Under the pieces are notes generated by a model. It was given only the letters and a program-made list of their open reading frames with translations. It searched no databases and was not told the DNA's origin. The translations under genes and the position numbers were made by a program. Of a stretch of 34,663 nt of DNA, positions 1 through 7,724 are shown in pieces. Numbering within the stretch: position 1 is the first letter of the stretch; each line of letters opens with the position of its first letter. The DNA is from Ruminococcus sp. (GTDB taxonomy: Bacteria > Bacillota > Clostridia > Oscillospirales > Ruminococcaceae), in assembly GCA_015066705.1 (NCBI GenBank), contig SVNV01000020.1:1-34663 (forward strand). Reading direction: 5' to 3'.

Positions 1-11
1 TGCGTTACGCT

Positions 12-85
12 TGGAGCGGGTGATGGGAATCGAACCCACACAACCAGCTTGGAAGGCTGGGATTCTACCATTGAACTACACCCGC
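12..85 (-). tRNA. tRNA-Gly (anticodon TCC)
   Basis: Read on the minus strand, a complete cloverleaf is visible. The 7-bp acceptor stem is GCGGGTG paired with CACCCGC. The anticodon arm is CCAGC-CTTCCAA-GCTGG, which gives anticodon TCC, and a normal T-arm with GGTTCGATTCC follows. The discriminator base is T and the 3' CCA is encoded (positions 12-14). Its own near-perfect promoter lies just upstream at 114-142. Confidence 0.96.
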
Positions 86-113
86 AAGGTATGTGCTCAT
101 CAGAACGATATTT

Positions 114-142
114 ATTATATCACTCCATCGCACATTTGTCAA
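114..142 (-). promoter_or_regulatory. Vegetative promoter of tRNA-Gly
   Basis: On the minus strand, TTGACA (137-142), a 17-bp spacer and TATAAT (114-119) match the sigma-A consensus exactly. Transcription would start about 22 bases before the tRNA 5' end. Confidence 0.85.
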
Positions 143-193
143 GCCTTTTTTTGAAAATATCAAAAAATATTTTGTCACAAAATTACAAACTGA

Positions 194-925
194 CTACTGT
201 TTATTTTGTTCATTTTCAACTATTTTCTTTCGGTTTATGAATTTACGTACATTTGAAACTGCTTTTTCACGGAATACAAAACCAAAAATTGCAAGAGCCA
301 CAATCACCGCACCGAAAACAGCCGTAAGAACATAATTTTCCTTATAAATACTGTTCCCAAAAAAGGCTGAAATAACAACCGACGGGATTCTTGCAGGCAA
401 AACGCCTAACAAAAAGGTTCTGATATCAATTTTTGTGAGAGGAACTATATAGGTTATTGCGTCCTTGGGAGTTCCCGGGATAAGATACAAAACAAAAAGT
501 ATAACCGTTATCTTATCGGTATCCTCAAGAAAACGGAATTTTTTCACATTCTTTTTGCTTATAATAGCTTCTACAAGAGGCTTCCCTGCTGTTTTTACCG
601 CAAGAAAAACAACTGCCGAGCCGAGCCACAGTCCAAGCAAGGACAAGAGGCTTCCCCACAGGCCTCCGAAGAGCATTCCGCCAACTATCTGTACCGGTGG
701 AATAAGCACAACAACCACCTGTACTGCCTGAACAAACAAAAATACAAACACGCTGAAAAACTTATAGCTTTCAAGAATATTATGAAATTTCTCCATACCG
801 TCTTTGCTCATAAGAAGCCTTGCAAGAGGAATAAGTGCAACAGTAAGTCCCACTAAAACTGCAAAATACATAATAAAAACAACTATTCTGTACTTCAGAC
901 TGTCCTTGTTGATTTTGTTTTTCAT
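194..925 (-). CDS. TVP38/TMEM64 (VTT/DedA-like) family membrane protein
   Basis: This 243-residue, multi-pass membrane protein carries the VTT-family signature. It has a glycine-rich motif near residues 80-92 (GGMLFGGLWGSLLS) and a GTPKDAITY motif near residue 150, which is typical of TVP38/TMEM64 proteins. Members are thought to act in membrane lipid handling or as small-molecule transporters, but no substrate can be assigned here. The tail is short and basic. It is the last gene of the leftward operon that begins near 3000, starting 11 bases after the preceding membrane-protein gene. The family assignment is secure, the function is not. Confidence 0.85.
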   Translation of the reverse strand: MKNKINKDSLKYRIVVFIMYFAVLVGLTVALIPLARLLMSKDGMEKFHNILESYKFFSVFVFLFVQAVQVVVVLIPPVQIVGGMLFGGLWGSLLSLLGLWLGSAVVFLAVKTAGKPLVEAIISKKNVKKFRFLEDTDKITVILFVLYLIPGTPKDAITYIVPLTKIDIRTFLLGVLPARIPSVVISAFFGNSIYKENYVLTAVFGAVIVALAIFGFVFREKAVSNVRKFINRKKIVENEQNKQ

Positions 926-936
926 ATTAATATCCT

Positions 937-1476
937 TTATCTACGCAAAAATTTCTTTCTGAACCAGTTATAGTACATACTGATAAGTCTTGTCAGTGCT
1001 ATATCGTAAATAACAAAAGTAGCATTCACCACAGCAAGAAGTACAAGAGGACCGTATTTCCCGATTTCCCCCGCCTCTGTGATAAGTGCATCACCGGTAA
1101 GAATTTTCACTGCCAAAAAATAATATGACACAACAGCAACATTAAAAACTAAGAGTTTAAGTATCCACTGTGTCGACATACTTTCAGGCTTTTCCAGAAG
1201 CGCTTTTAAAATTGGATAATATCCCATAAACATAGCAAAAAGAAGTCCCACTTCTTTATTAGGCACTACAAGCAGGCTCACAAGTGAAACCGCAACATAG
1301 GTAACAACAGCCCACTTTTTGTTGATTTCAATGACAATAACTGCCATAAGCACTCCTGCTGCTGCCGGCATAGCAAAATCAAGTACCGGCACAACTGCCG
1401 TAATCAGCATAAGCACAATAGCCAATGCCGAGCATACACCTCCAAGTGCTACGTTAAAGCTGGTATTATTTTTCAT
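937..1476 (-). CDS. Small multi-pass membrane protein, function unknown
   Basis: A protein of about 179 residues with five or six hydrophobic segments and short loops. The start chosen is the ATG at 1476, because GGAG sits 8-9 bases upstream and the protein then begins MKNNTSFNVALGG. The longer reading starting at 1524 overlaps the upstream gene and lacks a ribosome site. Size, the GG..SALAIVLML opening and hydropathy recall ECF-transporter S components, but no ligand signature is recognised, so that remains a guess. It lies between the J-domain protein and the VTT protein in a tight operon. Confidence 0.7.
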   Translation of the reverse strand: MKNNTSFNVALGGVCSALAIVLMLITAVVPVLDFAMPAAAGVLMAVIVIEINKKWAVVTYVAVSLVSLLVVPNKEVGLLFAMFMGYYPILKALLEKPESMSTQWILKLLVFNVAVVSYYFLAVKILTGDALITEAGEIGKYGPLVLLAVVNATFVIYDIALTRLISMYYNWFRKKFLRR

Positions 1477-1490
1477 AGCTGTTTCTCCGC

Positions 1491-2105
1491 TTAACAGCAG
1501 GAAATGAGGTCTGAGCCCATACATTCACAGCAACAGTCAGCACAGATGAGTCCCTGACATACATCACAGCCATTACAGCCTGTAACGTTAGGATTTGTAT
1601 TATACTGTGGCTGTGGGTTACCGTTCATATAGCCCATTCTGTTTCTGTTCATCTGTTCAAGAGCTGCTTTATATTCCATATTATCAGGGTTAAGGTTTAC
1701 GGCTGTTGCGAAATTATCATAAGCTTCATTAAGCCAGCCTCTTGTATAGCATACGCTTCCCTTAAGAAAGAACCATTCAGCATCCTTTTCATTCTGTGGA
1801 ACTGAATTTAAAATTCCGTCTGCCTGAGTAATATCTCCGCTCTGTATAAGGCTTCTCACTCTGTAATAATCCATATTTTTTCCTCCTGTTGTCTGTTCGC
1901 CTGCGTTTGACGAACCACGTCTTATATTCATAATTTCATCAAAAGCGTTATTGATTTCCTGCATTTTTTCATCTGCAATCTCACCAAGTGGACTTTGTGA
2001 ATAGTTATCGGGGTGGTATTTTTTCACAAGGGTCTTATACGCCGATTTTATTTCTTCATCGGTAGCCGACGGCGAAACCCCAAGTATTTCGTAAGGATTT
2101 TTCAT
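1491..2105 (-). CDS. J-domain (DnaJ-like) protein with TPR-like middle and Cys-rich tail
   Basis: Residues 1-65 form a J domain with the diagnostic HPD at residues 31-33. J domains stimulate Hsp70 (DnaK) ATPase activity. The middle (about 75-160) is helical, with TPR-like repeats (ADGILNSVPQNEKDAEWFFL and a following AYDNFATAVNLNPDN unit). The last 28 residues contain ten cysteines, in CxxC and CCC arrangements, after a Asn/Pro/Gly-rich spacer. There is no DnaJ zinc-finger consensus (CxxCxGxG), so this is not classical DnaJ. Its ATG overlaps the stop of the upstream DUF5685 gene by one base (TAATG), implying translational coupling. The tail may bind metal or a cluster, but that is inference. 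Confidence 0.88.
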   Translation of the reverse strand: MKNPYEILGVSPSATDEEIKSAYKTLVKKYHPDNYSQSPLGEIADEKMQEINNAFDEIMNIRRGSSNAGEQTTGGKNMDYYRVRSLIQSGDITQADGILNSVPQNEKDAEWFFLKGSVCYTRGWLNEAYDNFATAVNLNPDNMEYKAALEQMNRNRMGYMNGNPQPQYNTNPNVTGCNGCDVCQGLICADCCCECMGSDLISCC

Positions 2106-2998
2106 TACTTTTCTTTTTTCTCCTTTTTACCGAATTTTTCATTATATACAAGTGAAAATGTATTTTTCATTCCGAGATAAACAACGTTATCATTTATTGG
2201 TTTGAAATGCTTCTGATTAAGGTTTACGTAGCTTTCGGCAAGCTCTGCCATTGTGAAATTCACGCTGTCAAGAGTATATTTTCTCGCTTTATCAAAATCC
2301 TCAGAAGAAAGCTCTTTTTCCTCAAAACCGAAATAGTTTCTCAGCGGATTGAAATTACCTTTTTTGCAGTCCTTTTTTAAATCATCAAGGGCATCACAAA
2401 GATAAACATATCTTCCCAAGAAATATCCGAAGCGTGACAAAACCTGCTTTGTTTCCTCATCGTCTGAAAGATAAGATGCAATTTCCCCCATCATCTGTGA
2501 CGATGCCTCACAGGCTTCATCAACGGAAGAAGTATTCTTTTTTTCAATCTTTTTCTGCTCATTCATATAGAATTCAATCTTCTGAGCCAGGTCAGGATAC
2601 TTATTCTTTGCCTTTTTATATCCCTTTTTCAGAAAAGGAAGCGTCACAAAAGCAAGTGTTTTTCCCTTAAAACCCTTATCGGCATAGTCGTCCTTAAGTT
2701 TATGATAGATTAGTATAACCGCTGCATATGAAGGATATTCCAGCCCGTCTGAACATTTGAGACACATTGATTTTTTCAATGGATGAGCTATACATCTCTC
2801 GTTTTTATGGCAGATTTCAAAATCATTGAGAGCCATATTCATAAGAGCAAGAAATGTAAAATCATAGCTCAGGGTCATTCGTGAAACAAAGCCGAATTCC
2901 TTACCCATTTTCTTACAGAGTCCACAGTACACCGATTTGTAAGTATCATATTCACAGACCTTCATCTGAGGCTTTAACGCTCTTACATAACCGAACAC
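2105..2998 (-). CDS. DUF5685 family protein
   Basis: A protein of about 297 residues that opens MFGYVRALKPQMKVCEYDTY, the usual opening of the DUF5685 family. The start is taken as GTG at 2998, because GGAGGGG lies 6 bases upstream. The longer TTG start at 3013 would place that ribosome site inside the coding region. Conserved-looking cysteines occur near residues 14, 25 and 28 (CGLCKKMG) and in a CxxC further on (MCLKC). The rest is mainly helical and charged. No catalytic motif is recognised and the family function is unknown. It is the first gene of an operon and is coupled to the Cys-rich J-domain gene, suggesting the two proteins work together. Confidence 0.82.
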   Translation of the reverse strand: MFGYVRALKPQMKVCEYDTYKSVYCGLCKKMGKEFGFVSRMTLSYDFTFLALMNMALNDFEICHKNERCIAHPLKKSMCLKCSDGLEYPSYAAVILIYHKLKDDYADKGFKGKTLAFVTLPFLKKGYKKAKNKYPDLAQKIEFYMNEQKKIEKKNTSSVDEACEASSQMMGEIASYLSDDEETKQVLSRFGYFLGRYVYLCDALDDLKKDCKKGNFNPLRNYFGFEEKELSSEDFDKARKYTLDSVNFTMAELAESYVNLNQKHFKPINDNVVYLGMKNTFSLVYNEKFGKKEKKEK

Positions 2999-3031
2999 CT
3001 GAATCCCCTCCAAGCCAAAAATACACCATTA

Positions 3032-3060
3032 ATTATACAATCTTTTTCTTATTATGTCAA
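3032..3060 (-). promoter_or_regulatory. Promoter of the DUF5685/J-domain operon
   Basis: On the minus strand, TTGACA (3055-3060), 17 bp and TATAAT (3032-3037) match the sigma-A consensus exactly, about 35 bases before the GTG start. Confidence 0.82.
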
Positions 3061-3119
3061 CAAAGCTAAAAAGTAATTTTCTTTTTTGAAAATACAGAAA
3101 TTTTCAGCTTGTATCACTT

Positions 3120-3128
3120 CATACAATA
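3120..3128 (+). promoter_or_regulatory. Candidate SigE/SigK -10 element before sigK
   Basis: CATACAATA fits both the mother-cell SigE -10 (CATACAnT) and the SigK -10 (CATAnnnTA) as known in Bacillus. No good sigma-A promoter is visible here. The matching -35 is not clear and the implied leader is short, so this is suggestive only. Confidence 0.45.
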
Positions 3129-3150
3129 AAAAAAGAAAGGTAGTGATATT

Positions 3151-3837
3151 ATGATTAACGGCATACTTGACTTTTTGTTTTCAAATCTTTTGTTTTTAGC
3201 CCTTCATCTCGACAAACCAAACATATTCCCAAAGCCACTTTCTGCAAAGGAAGAGCGTGAATGCTTTGAACGTATGAAAAACGGCGACCGTGACGCAAGA
3301 AACAAGCTGATTGAACACAATTTACGCCTTGTTGCACATATCATAAAGAAATATTATTCACAGAATCAGGACCAGGACGATTTAATTTCAATAGGAACAA
3401 TCGGGCTTATAAAAGCGGTTTCTACATATGATTACTTAAAGGGCAACAGGTTTGCGACCTACGCTTCAAAGTGTATTGAAAACGAGATACTAATGCATTT
3501 TCGCAGTCTTAAAAAAACCTCAGGCGAGCTTCATTTTGACAATCCCATTGACACCGACAAGGACGGAAATCAGCTTACCTTAATGGACATTATTTCCGAT
3601 GACAACAACATATGTGATGCTATTGAGCTGAAAATCCGTTCCTCACAGCTTTACGGCTTTATAACCTCTGCTCTTGACAGGCGTGAAGCGGAAATAATTA
3701 TCCTCAGATTCGGACTTTACAACAACAAGCCTCTTACTCAGCGAGAGGTTGCAAAAAAGCTGACTATTTCACGGTCTTACGTTTCAAGAATTGAGAAAAA
3801 AGCGTTGGAAAAACTTAAAAATTGTTATGAACCTTAG
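3151..3837 (+). CDS. sigK: RNA polymerase sporulation sigma factor SigK
   Basis: This 228-residue protein is close to Bacillus SigK over its whole length. It has a hydrophobic pro-like N-terminus (residues 1-20), then FPKPLSAKEE, then the hallmark core NKLIEHNLRLVAHIIKKY and LISIGTIGLIKAV (region 2), then TYASKCIENEILMHFR. Region 4 ends with the HTH ISRSYVSRIEKKALEKL. SigK directs late mother-cell gene expression during sporulation. The gene is uninterrupted, with no skin element, and AAAGG lies about 10 bases before the ATG. It stands alone and shows a SigE/SigK-like -10 upstream. The N-terminus looks like a cleavable pro-sequence, but processing cannot be confirmed from sequence. Confidence 0.94.
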   Translation: MINGILDFLFSNLLFLALHLDKPNIFPKPLSAKEERECFERMKNGDRDARNKLIEHNLRLVAHIIKKYYSQNQDQDDLISIGTIGLIKAVSTYDYLKGNRFATYASKCIENEILMHFRSLKKTSGELHFDNPIDTDKDGNQLTLMDIISDDNNICDAIELKIRSSQLYGFITSALDRREAEIIILRFGLYNNKPLTQREVAKKLTISRSYVSRIEKKALEKLKNCYEP

Positions 3838-3907
3838 ACATTATAATGCCAAATTATGAAAACATTTACAAATATATTACAATATAGTATAAAATCCTTA
3901 GTTATCC

Positions 3908-3936
3908 TTGACAATCTTACAAAAATAAAGTAAAAT
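3908..3936 (+). promoter_or_regulatory. Promoter of the anchored secreted-protein gene
   Basis: TTGACA (3908-3913), 17 bp and TAAAAT (3931-3936) form a strong sigma-A promoter. A second, weaker TTACAA/TATAAA pair lies some 40 bases upstream. Confidence 0.78.
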
Positions 3937-3981
3937 TGAAGTGAATAAATATGCTTATTACTATTTTAGGAGGTTTATACA

Positions 3982-5385
3982 ATGAAACTTAAAAGAATTA
4001 TTTCAGCATTCACTTCATTAGTTCTTGCAGGTTCCATTATTGCGGTAAATTCAGTAATGTTTGCTTCTGCTAAGGATAAAAATGAAACTTACATTCTTGT
4101 AGAAGAAGATTGTTCAGCTACAAATCACAAGGAGGCTTTTTCACTGAAATCAAAAGATAAGTGTGCAGAGCTTATCAGAGAAGGCTGTACTGTTGTAGTT
4201 GAATATACAGGAAAGGTAGTGGAATTTGTTCTCCAGAGCTGGACTGACCCTAACGGCGAAGTATGGGGAGTAATTCAGCCTGACACAAAAAAAGACGGTG
4301 TTGCTACATTTTCATACAAATCAATGAAAAACAAGTTCATCAGTGAACACAATTCAGACTGGGCTTACCTTGATGCTATTCACATTTCAACAGGTCCTGA
4401 TGATTTGACAGTTCACAAGGCATATATTACTTATGGCGAAGTTGAAAAGCCTGATGAGGACGAAAAGGACCCGCCAAAGGAAGACGAAAAGGACAAACCA
4501 ACCAAGGAGCCGGAGATTTCAACCGACAAGAACATTCCTACTGTTTCATTTGACTCAAGGGCATGGGCAAACTACGTAAAGCTTACTCCTGACGGAAAGA
4601 CTTATGGTCTCGAGCTTGACCAGGTTACAATCGACTCATATCAGGCAACAACACTTCTTATGAATGCTAATGTTTCAGTTTCTGATATCAGTGGAAAATG
4701 GCCTTCATATGCAAACACAATCAAGGACACAGACGGAAAGCTTGTTTACCCTGACTCTGCTGAAGAATCTGCTGAGATTACACGTATAGGTTTTGAAATA
4801 GTTGCTTCTGATTTCGGACTCCAGAACTTTAACGGTTGCTTCTTTGAATTCTACCACCTCTTTAACGAGGCTGCATACGACGCACTTCTCAACAACGCAG
4901 TATACATTTACCCTGTTAATGACAATTATGATGTTCCTGAATTCGAGCCAAAGGTTCTGAAGGTTGATGCTCTTACAAGAGAAAACATTGACTACTACAA
5001 GAAGGACTTCATTTCACTTAAGGTTATTCCTCTTGAACAGGCTGCAGTTACTAAGCTTGTATTTGAATTCCCGTTTATGAAGGGTTATGAAGGTGAAATC
5101 TTCCGTATGGATAACCTTAAGATTACTCTTCCTGATGGTTCAGTAGTTGCAAACGTTGACAACTACAACTCAACCTTCAAGCCAAGAAACGAAAGTGACG
5201 GAAAAATCAAGCCTAACAAGGCTACAACAAATGAGGAAGAAGAATTTGTTCCCGGAGCTAAGAATCCTACAAAGGACGACAAGGGTGGCTTTAATCCACT
5301 TGTTATTGTAGTAGTTGTAGTTGTACTTGGTGCAATCGGACTTGTAGTTGTAATTCTTCTCAAGAACAAGAACAGATACTACTAA
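3982..5385 (+). CDS. Secreted, C-terminally membrane-anchored protein with two beta-rich carbohydrate-binding-like domains
   Basis: This is a 467-residue protein. Residues 1-30 are a signal peptide (basic KLKR, hydrophobic core, ASA cleavage site). Residues about 32-155 form a Trp/Thr-rich beta-type domain. A charged linker of Asp, Glu, Lys and Pro follows (about 155-180). A second, larger beta-rich domain spans about 185-400. Near 438-461 there is a single transmembrane helix followed by a short basic tail. The layout is of a type I surface protein of fibre-degrading Ruminococcus, and the domains resemble carbohydrate-binding modules. I cannot name the family and no catalytic motif is seen. 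AGGAGG precedes the ATG, and a strong terminator follows. Confidence 0.8.
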   Translation: MKLKRIISAFTSLVLAGSIIAVNSVMFASAKDKNETYILVEEDCSATNHKEAFSLKSKDKCAELIREGCTVVVEYTGKVVEFVLQSWTDPNGEVWGVIQPDTKKDGVATFSYKSMKNKFISEHNSDWAYLDAIHISTGPDDLTVHKAYITYGEVEKPDEDEKDPPKEDEKDKPTKEPEISTDKNIPTVSFDSRAWANYVKLTPDGKTYGLELDQVTIDSYQATTLLMNANVSVSDISGKWPSYANTIKDTDGKLVYPDSAEESAEITRIGFEIVASDFGLQNFNGCFFEFYHLFNEAAYDALLNNAVYIYPVNDNYDVPEFEPKVLKVDALTRENIDYYKKDFISLKVIPLEQAAVTKLVFEFPFMKGYEGEIFRMDNLKITLPDGSVVANVDNYNSTFKPRNESDGKIKPNKATTNEEEEFVPGAKNPTKDDKGGFNPLVIVVVVVVLGAIGLVVVILLKNKNRYY

Positions 5386-5402
5386 AAGCATTATTAAAAA
5401 TT

Positions 5403-5436
5403 AAGGTATCAGACCAAAAGTCTGGTACCTTTTTTA
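5403..5436 (+). terminator. Rho-independent terminator after the anchored secreted-protein gene
   Basis: A 12-bp stem (AAGGTATCAGAC paired with GTCTGGTACCTT, one T-G wobble), a CAAAA loop and a T-run. The core stem recurs exactly at 32523-32549. Confidence 0.92.
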
Positions 5437-5556
5437 TTTTCAAAGGGCTATTGAGAAAATCTTCAAAGGCATTATCCTGATGAATATTAATGAAAAATTT
5501 GTCAAGAATATTTATGAGCACATTTGCTTTTAGCTAAATAAGAAAGGAATGTTTTT

Positions 5557-6228
5557 ATGAAAAAAATCAATATTGCTAAAGCTTTAAAAGGCAAAGGAAT
5601 GTATATCGCTATTGCATCCTGTGCAGTGGTTATCAGCGGTGCTGGGATAATTGCTTACAATATGGCGATTGACGACATCAACACTGACATCACATACACT
5701 CCACCTGCTACTTCACAGAACATCACAAAAAATCCTGACTCAAATATTAACGAGCAGGCTGGAATTTCCATTGAAATCGGAGATGAAATTTCAAAGCTTG
5801 CCGGTACACAGCCAAAGTTTATGCCTGTTGCGGGAGACGTGATTTTAAACCCTTTCAGCAATGGTGAGCTTGTAAAAAGCGAAACCCTTGATGTATGGAA
5901 AACACACAACGGAGTTGATATCAAGGCTGACATCGGCACTACTGTTAAAGCTATGACAGAAGGTAATGTTATTGACGTAAAGCAGGACCCAATGTGGGGC
6001 AACTGCGTTATTATCGACCACGGAAACGGTATTGAAGGATATTACTGCAATCTTTCATCATCTGTAAGTGTAAAGGCAGGCGACCATGTTGATGCAGGAG
6101 ACCCTATTGCCGTTGTAGGAAATACTGCGGAAGCTGAAATTTCAATGGAGCCTCATCTTCACTTTGGTCTCAAGCAGAACGGAAGATGGATTGACCCTAT
6201 CGAATATATCAATCCCTCATCTAAATAA
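5557..6228 (+). CDS. spoIIQ: LytM/M23 peptidase-domain protein, probable SpoIIQ
   Basis: A 223-residue membrane protein with one N-terminal transmembrane helix (residues about 15-36), a linker, and an M23/LytM domain from about 88 to the end. All four zinc-ligand and active-site positions are present: H117 and D121 (HNGVD), and H200 and H202 (PHLHFG). Short single-pass LytM proteins in spore-forming Clostridia are usually SpoIIQ, the forespore half of the SpoIIQ-SpoIIIAH channel. Bacillus SpoIIQ has lost catalytic residues, whereas clostridial SpoIIQ can keep them, as here. The nearby sigK supports a sporulation role. I could not find a convincing forespore (SigF) promoter. A general cell-wall peptidase remains possible. 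Confidence 0.75.
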   Translation: MKKINIAKALKGKGMYIAIASCAVVISGAGIIAYNMAIDDINTDITYTPPATSQNITKNPDSNINEQAGISIEIGDEISKLAGTQPKFMPVAGDVILNPFSNGELVKSETLDVWKTHNGVDIKADIGTTVKAMTEGNVIDVKQDPMWGNCVIIDHGNGIEGYYCNLSSSVSVKAGDHVDAGDPIAVVGNTAEAEISMEPHLHFGLKQNGRWIDPIEYINPSSK

Positions 6229-6233
6229 AAACA

Positions 6234-6264
6234 AAAATCCCTAATCTTTACGATTAGGGATTTT
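6234..6264 (+). terminator. Terminator after spoIIQ
   Basis: A 13-bp perfect stem (AAAATCCCTAATC with GATTAGGGATTTT), a TTTAC loop and a short T-run. The A/T-rich arms let it serve the converging gene at 6282 as well. Confidence 0.88.
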
Positions 6265-6281
6265 CAGGTTTTAAACCTTAA

Positions 6282-6521
6282 TTATGCATCTACTTCTTCA
6301 ACTGCTTCTTCAACCTTGTCGAGTTCAGCCTCAACATCTTCAGCTACTTCTTCAGCAGCATCTTCACAGTCGCAGCAGCATTCGCAATCACATTCGCAGC
6401 AATCGTCGAGTTCTTCATAATCGTACTCTTCCATTTCTCTACGCTTCTTAATTGCAAATACAGCACATGCAGCAGCTGCTACTGCAGCAACTCCAGCAAA
6501 AATCTTCCAGCCCTTTGCCAT
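6282..6521 (-). CDS. Small acidic, Cys-rich membrane-anchored protein
   Basis: A 79-residue protein of unrecognised family. Residues 1-26 are a hydrophobic Ala-rich segment after MAKGWK, followed by the basic stop KKRRE. Residues 30-53 hold eight cysteines packed among Asp and Glu. The remaining 25 residues are an acidic helix (EEVAEDVEAELDKVEEAVEE). The Cys-Asp/Glu cluster would be cytosolic or surface-exposed depending on topology, and it looks able to bind metal, though that is only inference. Its own consensus promoter lies at 6596-6624 and AGGAG precedes the ATG, so it is clearly a real monocistronic gene. Confidence 0.8.
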   Translation of the reverse strand: MAKGWKIFAGVAAVAAAACAVFAIKKRREMEEYDYEELDDCCECDCECCCDCEDAAEEVAEDVEAELDKVEEAVEEVDA

Positions 6522-6595
6522 AATAAATACACTCCTTTTATAAATTTATTGTTCTGAACTGTTTGTTTTTTAATCACAAACTATTAAGCAACTAA

Positions 6596-6624
6596 ATTAT
6601 AACACACTTCTTTTTGTATTTCAA
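6596..6624 (-). promoter_or_regulatory. Promoter of the Cys-rich small-protein gene
   Basis: On the minus strand, TTGAAA (6619-6624), 17 bp and TATAAT (6596-6601), giving a leader of about 65-70 bases. Confidence 0.8.
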
Positions 6625-6674
6625 GCACTTTTGACAAAATTATTGCATAATCCTGATATTTCATCAGGCTATCA

Positions 6675-7394
6675 CTACATATTGCCTGTGATATTCATAA
6701 TAATACTGATTGCGGCAAGGGGTGCTGTCTCACATCTTAAAATTCTGTTTCCAAGACCGATGACCTTAACACCATTATTTACGCACATCTGAACTTCTTT
6801 TTCTTCAAAGCCACCTTCGCTTCCGATAAAAACACCCACGCTTTTACCCTTCTCAAGACCGGCATCGTTAAGAGAAATACCTCCCTTTTCATAGCAAATC
6901 AGTGATATATCACATTCTGAAAGCTCTTTAACAGCCTGTTTAACGTTTATTATTCCCGAAATCTCAGGGATAATTCCACGTCCGCTTTGCTTTGCGGCAC
7001 TCTCAGAAATTTTCTGATAACGTGAAAGCTTTTTGCTGAAGGATTTTTCGTCAGGACGTGAAACACATCTGTCTGTCATAACCAGAACAACTCTGCTTGC
7101 ACCCAGTTCAACAGCCTTCTGAATAATCATTTCAACCTTATCCCCTTTTGGCATTGCCTGAAAGAGGGTCAGAAAAACATCTGGCTCGCTACTTGAAGGT
7201 GCACTTTTTATTACTTTTACAAAAACCTCGCTGTCAGTAATTCTCTCCACAACACCAGAGTAATCAACACCGTCGTGACAGACTGTTATTTCCTCTCCTG
7301 TTTTCATTCTCAGTGAGCGTCCGATATGTACAGCGTCCTCGCCTGTTATCACGCAGGAAGTCTCAGGCTTTTCATTAACAAAAAATCTTGGCAT
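6675..7394 (-). CDS. rsmE: 16S rRNA (uracil-1498-N3)-methyltransferase RsmE
   Basis: A SPOUT methyltransferase of about 239 residues that methylates U1498 of 16S rRNA using SAM. It shows an N-terminal PUA-like part (MPRFFVNE, then HIGRSLRMKTGEEI) and the C-terminal knot motifs (GVFIGSEGGFEEKE and LGNRILRCETAPLAA). The start is placed at the ATG at 7394, where AAGGA lies at good distance and the protein begins MPRFF as in other RsmE proteins. The longer form from 7442 runs through the promoter. Only a weak hairpin (6652-6668) follows the gene. Confidence 0.95.
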   Translation of the reverse strand: MPRFFVNEKPETSCVITGEDAVHIGRSLRMKTGEEITVCHDGVDYSGVVERITDSEVFVKVIKSAPSSSEPDVFLTLFQAMPKGDKVEMIIQKAVELGASRVVLVMTDRCVSRPDEKSFSKKLSRYQKISESAAKQSGRGIIPEISGIINVKQAVKELSECDISLICYEKGGISLNDAGLEKGKSVGVFIGSEGGFEEKEVQMCVNNGVKVIGLGNRILRCETAPLAAISIIMNITGNM

Positions 7395-7422
7395 ACAATC
7401 ATTCCTTATTTTTATTACTATA

Positions 7423-7451
7423 AGTTTATCACAAAAAGTCATTTTTTACAA
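7423..7451 (-). promoter_or_regulatory. Promoter of rsmE
   Basis: On the minus strand, TTGTAA (7446-7451), 17 bp and TAAACT (7423-7428), about 30 bases before the ATG. Its position supports the shorter rsmE start. Confidence 0.65.
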
Positions 7452-7598
7452 GCGTCATAAAACATCACGTATTTTTAATAAATTGTCAATATTTCTTCAC
7501 ATAATTTTCACATTATTACTGTATCATTAAGTTGTCGGTAAAAATATAGAACGACAGACAACAAAAACCCCATAATATAACATACTTAACCCTTTTTG

Positions 7599-7718
7599 TT
7601 ATGTAGGCTTTCACCCCAAAGCCTTCATATAAATGGCCTGATAGTTAATCTATCAGAGCTTCTCCCCTATATTTATACTTGGGCTGTTTCTTTTTTGGAA
7701 ACAGCTCTCTTTCTTTTT
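7599..7718 (+). ncRNA. Candidate structured small RNA in the rsmE-AEC gap
   Basis: The gap of 330 bases between the rsmE start and the AEC stop has no supported gene. It contains three consecutive stem-loops on the plus strand. The first spans 7599-7632 (GGCTTT/AAAGCC extended by TATG/CATA across a small internal loop). The second has CTGATAG/CTATCAG (about 7638-7656). The third, GGCTGTTTC/GGAAACAGCT (7682-7706), ends in a T-rich run. The last is terminator-like only in the plus direction, yet no plus-strand gene lies upstream or downstream for kilobases. No convincing promoter was found and no known RNA family is recognised. Confidence 0.4.
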
Positions 7719-7724
7719 ATAGCA

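Noticed and set aside
2998..3013. TTG start giving a 302-residue DUF5685 protein
   Set aside because: The GGAGGGG ribosome site would lie inside that reading; the GTG at 2998 restores normal spacing and the family's MFGYV opening.
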